In this document: in pieces, positions 30,250 through 37,362 of the stretch
How positions within the stretch are numbered: position 1 is the first letter of the stretch
Layout of the letters: the number at the start of each line of letters is the position of its first letter
Assembly (NCBI GenBank): GCA_035551995.1
Contig: DASZME010000097.1
Coordinates: forward strand, 1-64,000
Length of the DNA stretch: 64,000 nt
Source: RYN-428 sp035551995
Lineage (GTDB): Bacteria > Planctomycetota > Phycisphaerae > Tepidisphaerales > Tepidisphaeraceae
Reading direction: 5' to 3'
Made by a program: the position numbers and the translations under genes
The notes under the pieces: model-generated
What the model was told of the DNA's origin: nothing
The model's database searches: none
The model's input: the letters and a program-made list of their open reading frames with translations, nothing else

Positions 30250-30759
30250 GTGAAAACTGAAAGCCCGACCGAACCGTCATCGCGCTCGGATTCACAGAAA
30301 GCAACGCGAGACGCCGACGCGGATTCTCGCAAATCGCGCACCGATGCGTTTCATGACGCGGCAGTGCGCTTTCGCGAGATTCGCGAATACGTGGCCTATT
30401 ACATCGCGATTAAGACCGACGAAGTTAAATTAGCCGTCCGCAATGTCGTGTTGTATACGGCGCTAGGAGTGGTCGCTTTGCTGGCGACGGGGGCGGCGGT
30501 CGTGGCGGCGGTGGTGCTGCTGCTCGTGGGGTTGGCCGGCGGTATCGGAAATGCGCTGGGCGGGATGCAATGGCTGGGCGATGTCATTGTCGGCGTCGGC
30601 GTGGTTGTGGTGATCGTCGTCGTCGCGATGATGGCGATGCGGAGTCTTACGAAGGCTTCGCACAAACTGACGGTTGAAAAGTATGAAGCCCGGAAGCGCG
30701 AGCAGAGACACGAGTTCGGCCACAACGTCAGGCAACCCGCGGGAGAATCCAATGAATGA
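30250..30759 (+). CDS. YqjE-like / phage-holin-family membrane protein
   Basis: From a GTG at 30250 (site aaaagga) the product has 169 residues. A polar N terminus (~50 residues, many Ser/Asp/Arg) precedes an amphipathic helix and two transmembrane helices (NVVLYTALGVVALLATGAAV; LGDVIVGVGVVVVIVVVAMM), ending in a basic tail. This matches the YqjE/holin superfamily III pattern. A longer start at 30181 is possible. Its stop overlaps the next start by eight bases, so the two are probably translationally coupled. Confidence 0.75.
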   Translation: MKTESPTEPSSRSDSQKATRDADADSRKSRTDAFHDAAVRFREIREYVAYYIAIKTDEVKLAVRNVVLYTALGVVALLATGAAVVAAVVLLLVGLAGGIGNALGGMQWLGDVIVGVGVVVVIVVVAMMAMRSLTKASHKLTVEKYEARKREQRHEFGHNVRQPAGESNE

Positions 30760-31255
30760 TCAGGGTGACACAAAGGCGCCTTCATCGGCGGGCGATCCCT
30801 CGGCGATGATGAGCGAATCGGATTACCTGCAACAGCAGGCCCAAGCCGCTAAAGCCGCCATTGCCGAAGCGTTTGGTGAACTCAAGGGCGATCTTGCGCG
30901 CGGCGTCGATCCGCGGGAATGGATGCAGACGCATCCCTGGATCACCCTCGCGTCGGCCGCGGTCGCTGGTTTCGCGGCGGCGGCGGCGACTATTCCTTCC
31001 AAGGAAGAGCAGGCGCTTAAAAAGTTGGCGGCGATCGAAAAGGCGATTCACGGCCGCCACGGGGATCCGTCCAATGGTCATTCCGGCGACGGCGACAAGA
31101 AGAAAGAGCCGGGCGGCATGATGGCGATGGTTCTGCGCGAGGTCATCGGGGCGGTAAAGCCGGCGGTGATCGCGGTGTTGAGCGCTCACCTGAACCCGCA
31201 AGGCTCTCCGCCGCCGCAGACCGATCCCGCCCCATCTTCCGAACAGGACGCATGA
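30752..31255 (+). CDS. YqjK-like small protein of the YqjD-E cassette
   Basis: The 167-residue product has a Gln/Ala-rich helix (YLQQQAQAAKAAIAEAFGELK), one hydrophobic helix (WITLASAAVAGFAAAAATI) and a Lys/Gly linker before a second hydrophobic stretch (VIGAVKPAVIAVLSA). Position and build fit the third gene of the yqjD-yqjE-yqjK arrangement, though sequence similarity to YqjK is weak and the name is by position. It overlaps the preceding gene by eight bases (start at 30752, with gggaga upstream). Confidence 0.65.
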   Translation: MNDQGDTKAPSSAGDPSAMMSESDYLQQQAQAAKAAIAEAFGELKGDLARGVDPREWMQTHPWITLASAAVAGFAAAAATIPSKEEQALKKLAAIEKAIHGRHGDPSNGHSGDGDKKKEPGGMMAMVLREVIGAVKPAVIAVLSAHLNPQGSPPPQTDPAPSSEQDA

Positions 31256-31456
31256 ATCGCCCCACTTCGCGGGAAGTCTTCTCCTAATTTGTCGCTTTCG
31301 GATTTTTTCGTTGGCGATATGGACGGGTGGCTGTAATCTAGGGCTAATACCGTGCGGAAAGACGCGATTGTTTGCGGATCGCCGCCCGGCAAGCCATTCC
31401 ACCCACCCCAACCGCTTCAAACCGGCCGGCGGTGCGTCTGCTAAGAGGGCGAGATT

Positions 31457-31678
31457 ATGCAACTCCCGACGCGTCCCATCGCACGGTCTATTTTCGCGTT
31501 TTCCATCGGCGTTATCGCCATGAGCCCGATTGCGGGCCGCCCTGCTCTTTCGCCGCCGCCCGGCGCCAATCCCGCCGACTCACAAGCTACCTATCGGCCA
31601 GAAGTGCGCCTTCGTAAACTTCATTTAGTGCGCCCTGACCTGATTCCATACCCGATCGCTTACGAAGTCTATTGCTGA
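31457..31678 (+). CDS. Small putative secreted protein ending in Cys
   Basis: The 73-residue frame starts at an ATG with a plausible site (gagggcgag). It has a short signal-like segment (SIFAFSIGVIAMSPIAG), a Pro-rich middle and a C-terminal stretch KLHLVRPDLIPYPIAYEVYC that looks conserved in character. I recall similar endings in small planctomycete proteins but cannot name a family. The frame is short, so a chance frame is possible; the signal-like segment and ribosome-binding site argue for a real gene. Confidence 0.5.
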   Translation: MQLPTRPIARSIFAFSIGVIAMSPIAGRPALSPPPGANPADSQATYRPEVRLRKLHLVRPDLIPYPIAYEVYC

Positions 31679-31741
31679 TCAAGGTTTGATCGCTCATGCT
31701 TTAACATCCAATTCGTTGTTCCCAAAGGCAAGTTCAAAGTA

Positions 31742-32278
31742 TTGCAACGCACTTTTCCTCCCATCGGCGAAAACCCTTCGCGAAACCCATCGCGAGCCAC
31801 GGCCAAGCCACTGGGTTTGATGGCATGGATTATTGTTTACAAGGCGGTCAAAGTGGTGCTCGCGACGGCGGGCGGGGTGGCCGCGATTCGCCTGGGGCGA
31901 CATGATCTTGTCGCGATGGCGCAGCGGTGGCTTCCGCACGCCGGGGTCGATCCGGACGGGCTGCTTGGAACGCGAGTGCTGGCTAAAATTGCCGGGATCA
32001 ACGCGCAGAGCCTCCAGTGGACTGGCTGCGTATTGTTTGTTTATGCCGTTCTGTATGCTATCGAGGCGATCGGCCTTTATCGGGAGAAGCTCTGGGCGGA
32101 ATGGTTCACGACAATCCAAACGGCGCTGCTTATTCCGCTTGAAATTTATGCCATCGCCCGACGTCCGGGGCCGCTGAAATTCGGGGCTCTACTCTTAAGC
32201 GGCCTCACGGTAACCTATCTCTTGTGGCGGATCCATCGCGATCGAAAACAAACCGACTGCGCGCGAAGGTCTCCGTGA
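31742..32278 (+). CDS. DUF2127 membrane protein
   Basis: The 178-residue frame carries the DUF2127 pattern: an opening KPLGLMAWIIVYKAVKVVLA helix, a polar segment with LLGTRVLAKIAGI, then LFVYAVLYAIEAIGLYREKLWAEW and two more helices. Four transmembrane helices are predicted. The function of this family is unknown. The start is uncertain: 31742 is a TTG, and the ATG at 31820 would give 152 residues but removes the conserved Gly-Leu just before the first helix. Confidence 0.8.
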   Translation: MQRTFPPIGENPSRNPSRATAKPLGLMAWIIVYKAVKVVLATAGGVAAIRLGRHDLVAMAQRWLPHAGVDPDGLLGTRVLAKIAGINAQSLQWTGCVLFVYAVLYAIEAIGLYREKLWAEWFTTIQTALLIPLEIYAIARRPGPLKFGALLLSGLTVTYLLWRIHRDRKQTDCARRSP

Positions 32279-32299
32279 ACGGCGACGCAACATCAGTGT

Positions 32300-32644
32300 A
32301 TGGCACAGTTGGGAACGGGAGCCGTCGCTTGGGCCGATTTGAACGGCTCGCTCAGGGCTGTGATGGAAACCGATGAGATCAGCGCGATTTTGGACGCCGC
32401 TCGACATGCCTGCGCCGAAGCGAGAGAAATCGCTCGCGCGGCAACCGTGGAGTCCGGCGACGGCGCGCGCCATGCGGCCGTACTGGCACGCCTCATCGAA
32501 TTGACTGAATGGCTTCTCGACGAGCGAGAAGCTTTCGCGGGACGATTGCGTCGTTCATCGACGCCGCGACCCGCGTCGCCGGTTGGGCAACGGGTTCTCC
32601 CGCCGCAGGACGTATCGGCGTCAGCGCCCGATTCTACGCCCTGA
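32300..32644 (+). CDS. Hypothetical protein
   Basis: The 114-residue product is rich in Ala, Glu and Arg and mostly helical (ISAILDAARHACAEAREIARA; ARLIELTEWLLDEREAF), with a Pro/Ser-rich tail. I recognise no family. It follows DUF2127 by 21 bases and converges with the cold-shock gene, overlapping its 3' end by 11 bases. Codon use looks like the neighbours, which supports coding, but it could be a chance frame. Confidence 0.45.
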   Translation: MAQLGTGAVAWADLNGSLRAVMETDEISAILDAARHACAEAREIARAATVESGDGARHAAVLARLIELTEWLLDEREAFAGRLRRSSTPRPASPVGQRVLPPQDVSASAPDSTP

Positions 32645-32852
32645 TCGCGGCGGCGGTGCGTCGAACGTGGATCGCCGAGTACCCTTTCTCGCTCTGCACC
32701 AATTCGTATTCCACGGCTTCTCCATCCTTCAGCGATCGAAAACCATCGCCGGTGATGCTGCTGAAATGAACAAAAACATCCTGGCCTTGCGGACCGAGAA
32801 TAAAGCCAAACCCCTTCTTCGAGTCAAACCATTTGACTTGACCATTATCCAT
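32634..32852 (-). CDS. Cold-shock protein (CspA family)
   Basis: From the ATG at 32852 the product has 72 residues, the usual size for CspA-type OB-fold RNA chaperones. Both nucleic-acid-binding motifs are present: KGFGFI (RNP1) and VFVHFSSI (RNP2). It follows a perfect aggagg ribosome-binding site. The frame stays open ~84 codons upstream, but those residues are not cold-shock-like and include a dispersed repeat, so the short start is right. The ~540 bases before the next gene may hold a long leader, as is common for cold-shock genes. Confidence 0.93.
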   Translation of the reverse strand: MDNGQVKWFDSKKGFGFILGPQGQDVFVHFSSITGDGFRSLKDGEAVEYELVQSEKGYSAIHVRRTAAAIRA

Positions 32853-32954
32853 GGAAATCCTCCTGAGTTGACAGACATGCAGACGGCGGACGCAGGCGAT
32901 CGCCGAAAAAAATGAGATGCGACACGCTGGTCGTGATCTTGAATTACCCCGTAG

Positions 32955-32973
32955 CACAGCCGTCTCGGCTGTG
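32955..32973. repeat. Short palindromic repeat (cacagccg/cggctgtg)
   Basis: A perfect 8-bp hairpin sits in gtagcacagccgtctcggct and its continuation (32951-32974). A 24-base inverted counterpart at 55091-55114 matches it at 21 positions. The interval 32853-33390 holds no gene that I can support beyond this element and the cold-shock leader. Confidence 0.7.
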
Positions 32974-33390
32974 TCTTTCACCGCCGAAACAGAGGCAAAA
33001 GTCCTGTGCTGCACCTCATTCAGAGGCCTCTTGCTCCCTGAGCCCGCTCCACTATAACGAAAGCTTCCGCAAGATTCCAGAATATTCGAGCAAATTATGA
33101 ACACTGACGCATGATCCCGTTAATTCTGCATCAGGACCGATTTAACCCTGGCGAGCTGTGCTGTTTGGTCCGGAAATATGAGTTGCCTTTCAAGACAACT
33201 TGGGGGATATTAAGTCATGATTCAATTGGGGTTTGACGCGAGGACGACCTGATGCAGGACGTTCAAGACGATGGATTGTTCTCGATTTCCTCGGTCTACC
33301 TCGCGGCGAATGTGACGATATATCACTATTAGAGATCGGCGAGGTCAAAGCCGAGGGCAGCGTTTAGATCGTCGGGCAGAATTGGAATGT

Positions 33391-35484
33391 ATGTATTTAC
33401 GTTATCAGGAACCATCATGGGAGTCCGGCGACGTGGTCGACGCCTCGCCGCGTCGCGGTCGGGGGATACTCGCCGGCGCGTCTTCCAAAGAGCAGGCCGG
33501 CGACGCCGCGCGCCCCGTCAACACAATGCCGATCGTGGAATTGCACGGCATCCGACTCCACGCCATCACCGAGCGCACCTGTATTTCCCATCTCTTGGAC
33601 GAATTGGACGCCGGCCGGGGCGGCGTGCTGGTTACGCCCAATCTCGATCATGTTCGGCGATATGTTTCGGACGTGAATTTCCGGGTGTTGGTGGCTGAGG
33701 CCGATTTAATCGTGGCTGACGGGATGCCCCTGGTGTGGGCGAGCCGTCTGCAGGGAACGCCGTTGCCCGAGCGCGTGGCGGGGTCAAATCTAATATCGAC
33801 GTTGTCGGCCTCCGCCGCCGACCGTGGCCGATCGCTCTATTTTCTGGGCGGCGCTCCAAAAACCGCGCAAGGCGCAGCGGCGGTCCTGCTGGCTCGCCAT
33901 CCGCATCTCAAAATCGCCGGCTGGTACACGCCGGCGATGGGCTTCGAGAACAACCCGCGGGAAATGGCGGCGATGATCGCCGATCTGTCGGTCGCCAAAC
34001 CTGACATTGTTTATGTCGCCCTCGGGTCGCCCAAGCAAGAACGGCTGATCGCCCGCCTGAAAAAGATTCTGCCCGGTTCGTGGTGGCTGGGCGTCGGCAA
34101 CAGTTTTAGTTTTCTGTGCGGCGACGTGAAGCGAGCGCCTCTCTGGATGCAGAGATCCGGGCTGGAATGGGTGCATCGCCTCGGCCAGGAGCCGGGCCGG
34201 CTGTTTAAGCGATACATCGCGTCCGGAATCCCGTTCGCCGTGACCATGTTGGGGCGAAGCGCGATGCGCGGCATACCGAATCGTCTCGATGCCCGCCGAT
34301 CGCGTTGGATGGCGGCGACGCAGGCGCTTGCGCTGGCGTCGGCGCCCGCGCGCGTCATTGCGCCCGCTGCCGAAATAGCCGAGCCGAGCAATCCCGCCAA
34401 TTCGGCGAGCGCGGCGGCGCTGAACGTCGAGATTCCCCCGCCGCCGCGCGATTCATCGCCGCGGATTGATTGGCCCGCCACCGGTCTTGAGCCGGAAAGA
34501 CCCGACGACGCAACGCCCTTTTCACGCCTGCGCGCGATTGTTTTGCTCGGCGGATCGGTTCGCGTCAATGCGCTGTCGACCGCGACCGGTCGCTCGGTCC
34601 TCGATCTGCCGCTTGACGAAGGCGGATCGATCTTGAATTTCTGGCTCGGTCAGGCGGCGGAAGTTGCCCGAATGGCCGGGCTGGATCAACTGCCTGTCCG
34701 CGTCATGGTCGATCAGAGCTCCCCGGAACCGAGGTCGGCCGGCGCCCAGCACATCGGCGCCTATCGCGTCGAACGCGACCTGTCGGAATATCGCGGAACC
34801 GGCGGAGTCCTGTGCGACATCTGCAACAGCTACCAGGACGACGACCTGATCCTCGTCGTCAACGGCGCCCAGGTCCTGCTCGATCCCCTCACCCTTGTCC
34901 TGACGACGCTGTCGCGCAAACGCGGCGACGTCGCCGTCATCAGCCATGACGACGGCACCCCCAGCGGGATCATGCTCGTCACCTGCAAAACGCTTCGGCT
35001 GCTGCCGAGGCAGGGGTTTGTGGATATGAAAGAGCAAGGGTTGCCGCTGATCGCCGGAAAATTCGACGTGCGTGTCGTCAAACGCCGCCGACCGACCGGA
35101 TTGCCGATCCGTTCGCTCGAGGGGTACATCCAGGCCCTGCATTACTACCATCGAAGGCGCTCCGGCAAGCCCGCCATCACCGATCCCCTGGCCGAGGATT
35201 GGACGCCGGTCTTCTCGCTGGTTGAACCGGGCGCGACGGTGGACGCGTCGGCGCGCGTCCATGACTCCATCGTTTTAGCCGGGGGATGCGTAGAACCCGG
35301 CGCCGTTCTGGTACGTTCAGTGATATGCTCGGGCGCGGTTGTCCGTCGCGATCGCACCGCGGTGGATCAGCTGATCACGCTGAACGCCGGCTCGCGCGTC
35401 GGCGCCAGGGGCGGGCGCCGGGCAGTCGCCGCCGCTCAACTTCGCGATGGCGAAAAGAAAGATGCGCCGGCGAGGACCGGTTAG
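33391..35484 (+). CDS. WecG/TagA/CpsF glycosyltransferase fused to a degenerate nucleotidyltransferase-like module
   Basis: The 697-residue product has two halves. Residues ~45-290 are a WecG/TagA-type transferase (LVTPNLDHVRRYV, ADGMPLVWASRL, ERVAGSNLI, ALGSPKQERLI, WWLGVGNSFSFLCG), which adds an N-acetylmannosamine-like sugar to a lipid-linked acceptor. A Pro/Ala-rich linker (~300-380) follows. Residues ~385-560 resemble an NDP-sugar pyrophosphorylase, but the loop reads VLLGGSVRVNALS instead of AGGxGTRL and the following Lys is missing. The end (~610-670, VEPGATVDASARV, AGGCVEPGAVLV) looks like left-handed beta-helix turns. It heads the exosortase locus, 12 bases before the exosortase gene. 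The start (ATG 33391 or TTG 33382) is uncertain. Confidence 0.85.
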   Translation: MYLRYQEPSWESGDVVDASPRRGRGILAGASSKEQAGDAARPVNTMPIVELHGIRLHAITERTCISHLLDELDAGRGGVLVTPNLDHVRRYVSDVNFRVLVAEADLIVADGMPLVWASRLQGTPLPERVAGSNLISTLSASAADRGRSLYFLGGAPKTAQGAAAVLLARHPHLKIAGWYTPAMGFENNPREMAAMIADLSVAKPDIVYVALGSPKQERLIARLKKILPGSWWLGVGNSFSFLCGDVKRAPLWMQRSGLEWVHRLGQEPGRLFKRYIASGIPFAVTMLGRSAMRGIPNRLDARRSRWMAATQALALASAPARVIAPAAEIAEPSNPANSASAAALNVEIPPPPRDSSPRIDWPATGLEPERPDDATPFSRLRAIVLLGGSVRVNALSTATGRSVLDLPLDEGGSILNFWLGQAAEVARMAGLDQLPVRVMVDQSSPEPRSAGAQHIGAYRVERDLSEYRGTGGVLCDICNSYQDDDLILVVNGAQVLLDPLTLVLTTLSRKRGDVAVISHDDGTPSGIMLVTCKTLRLLPRQGFVDMKEQGLPLIAGKFDVRVVKRRRPTGLPIRSLEGYIQALHYYHRRRSGKPAITDPLAEDWTPVFSLVEPGATVDASARVHDSIVLAGGCVEPGAVLVRSVICSGAVVRRDRTAVDQLITLNAGSRVGARGGRRAVAAAQLRDGEKKDAPARTG

Positions 35485-35496
35485 TCCGTATCGATT

Positions 35497-36531
35497 ATGT
35501 CAGTCATCGACCAGCTTCCATTCTCGCCGGCGATTCGTCCCGCACGGTCAGCGACCGCGCGGAAGGTCAACCCGCGAAACTGGTTTTTGCCCCATCGCAC
35601 CGATCGCTGGACGCTCTGGCACGCCGGGGCGGCGGCCGTCATGGCGTTTCTTGGAGTGCTGGCGACATGGAACCAGTGGAGCGACATCTACGACTGCGCC
35701 AAGAGCGACGAGGAATACAGCCATATCTTCCTGGTCCCGATCGTGGTGGCGTCGATGGTGTGGGTTCGCCGGCATCGGTTCCGATACTGCAAGCCAAGCG
35801 GTACGGCCCTGGGATTCGTCATCGTCGCCGCGGGGTGGGCCGTGACGATGATCGGATATTACGGAATCCCAAAGCCGTTTATGGTGCTGTGCCCCAATTT
35901 CCTTATTCAGTTCATGGAGAAAATGGGGATCGACTTTGGCAGCCCGTTGCAATCGCTATGGCACGGGGGCGCGGTTCTGGTGGTGATCGGCTGCGCGACG
36001 GCCGTTCTGGGTAAACACCTGATCTTCCGCTTTTTTCCTGCCGTGGCGGTGTTGATCTTCCTGATTCCGGTGCCCGGGTTGATTCGTCAGAAGATCGCGA
36101 TGCCCCTGGAAACCTGGACGGCCTATATCTCGCAACTCGCGTTCGGGCTGATCGGCGTCGCCGTCGAACGGCGCGGGAATCTGCTGAGTCTCAATCACCA
36201 TAAGGTAAATATTGCCGAAGCCTGCAACGGTTTGCGGATGGTTTTCGCCCTGTTGCTTATTGGTTACGCATTTTGTTTTGGACTGCCTCTGCGCAACAGC
36301 GTCCGTTTCGTCATTTTGGCGGCGAGCCCGCTGGCGACAATATTTTGCAACGTGGTGCGCATTTTGCCGACGATCTGGATCTATGGGTATTACGAGCCAA
36401 GAGTGGGCGAAGTGTTTCACAACTACAGCGGCTGGCTGATGCTGCCGATCTCATTCTTAATGCTTCTGGGCTTAATTAAAGTTCTGCGCTGGGCGATGAT
36501 TCCGGTCATGCGCTACACGTTGGCCTCTTAA
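35497..36531 (+). CDS. xrt: Exosortase (EpsH family)
   Basis: This 344-residue integral membrane protein has about eight transmembrane helices. The catalytic set is visible: Cys243 in AEACNGLRM, Arg288 in NVVRILPT and His308 in VFHNYSGW. Exosortases cleave and transfer PEP-CTERM-type exported proteins at the inner membrane, usually next to exopolysaccharide genes, as here. The N terminus carries ~30 extra polar residues before the first helix. EpsI follows 74 bases downstream. No protein with a clear PEP-CTERM tail is encoded in the window, so its substrates lie elsewhere. Confidence 0.93.
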   Translation: MSVIDQLPFSPAIRPARSATARKVNPRNWFLPHRTDRWTLWHAGAAAVMAFLGVLATWNQWSDIYDCAKSDEEYSHIFLVPIVVASMVWVRRHRFRYCKPSGTALGFVIVAAGWAVTMIGYYGIPKPFMVLCPNFLIQFMEKMGIDFGSPLQSLWHGGAVLVVIGCATAVLGKHLIFRFFPAVAVLIFLIPVPGLIRQKIAMPLETWTAYISQLAFGLIGVAVERRGNLLSLNHHKVNIAEACNGLRMVFALLLIGYAFCFGLPLRNSVRFVILAASPLATIFCNVVRILPTIWIYGYYEPRVGEVFHNYSGWLMLPISFLMLLGLIKVLRWAMIPVMRYTLAS

Positions 36532-36605
36532 GCGGGGAGCAGACCCCGCGGCCGATAATCCTGAGCCGTCAGCTTTTCGTTCTCATCGTATAGAACTGTT
36601 GCAGC

Positions 36606-37295
36606 ATGGCATCGAGAAACGTCATTTTCGCTTCGCCGGTCCTGTGCCTGGGCGTATTGGCGGTGATCGCCGCCGACAACGCGCGCCACGTCAAACCGCG
36701 CGACGCGGCGCCCTACCACCTCCGCGCCAAAGCCGCCATCGACGCTTTTCCCTACATCATTGGCTATTGGACCGGCTCCGACCAGATGGTGCCCGAGGCG
36801 GCGGTGAAGCTCTTGCGGCCTAACGCCCTGGTCAGCCGCCGATATGAAAACCACACGCCCGGCCGCGCGGGCCGAGGACCCGTGTGGGCGGACCTGCTGA
36901 TTTCGCAATGTGCCGATTCGCGCGACATGATCGGGCATTATCCGCCGATCTGTTATCCGTCCAGCGGCGAACCCCAGGTCGACGCCAGGCCGTTTCGCAT
37001 TGACGTGGGCGGTTTATTGGTAGACGGAATAGAATATCAGTTTGCCGCGCTGCCCGGACGAGGCATCGAGCGAAAAAGCGTGTATAATTTTTTTGTCGTT
37101 CCGGGTCGAGGGATCGTGCCGGACATTGGCGGCGTTCGTCGGGTTTCCGGCGATTATCAGCGCCGCTGTTTCGGCGCCGCTCAATTCCAGGTCGTCATGG
37201 ATGCCGACCAATCCCCCGAAATCCGCGACGAGGTGTTCGCGACGTTGATCGGCTGCGACACCGCCGTCATCAAGACGTTGGAAGACGTCCGATGA
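36606..37295 (+). CDS. EpsI-family exosortase-associated protein
   Basis: The 229-residue product has one N-terminal membrane anchor (IFASPVLCLGVLAVIAADN) and a periplasmic EpsI domain (IIGYWTGSDQMVPEAAVKLL, SQCADSRDMIGHYPPICYP, a late VVMDADQSPEIRDE). EpsI domains are found fused or next to exosortases. The Cys pair in the CADSRDMIGHYPPIC stretch is typical. Its precise task is unknown. It lies between the exosortase and the chain-length/ATPase gene on the same strand. Confidence 0.85.
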   Translation: MASRNVIFASPVLCLGVLAVIAADNARHVKPRDAAPYHLRAKAAIDAFPYIIGYWTGSDQMVPEAAVKLLRPNALVSRRYENHTPGRAGRGPVWADLLISQCADSRDMIGHYPPICYPSSGEPQVDARPFRIDVGGLLVDGIEYQFAALPGRGIERKSVYNFFVVPGRGIVPDIGGVRRVSGDYQRRCFGAAQFQVVMDADQSPEIRDEVFATLIGCDTAVIKTLEDVR

Positions 37296-37362
37296 CAACC
37301 GAGATTTCAAGCCGAGTTCGTCTCGCTTGAAATCCGTTTACTGAAAGTTGGGAAGAAAACAA

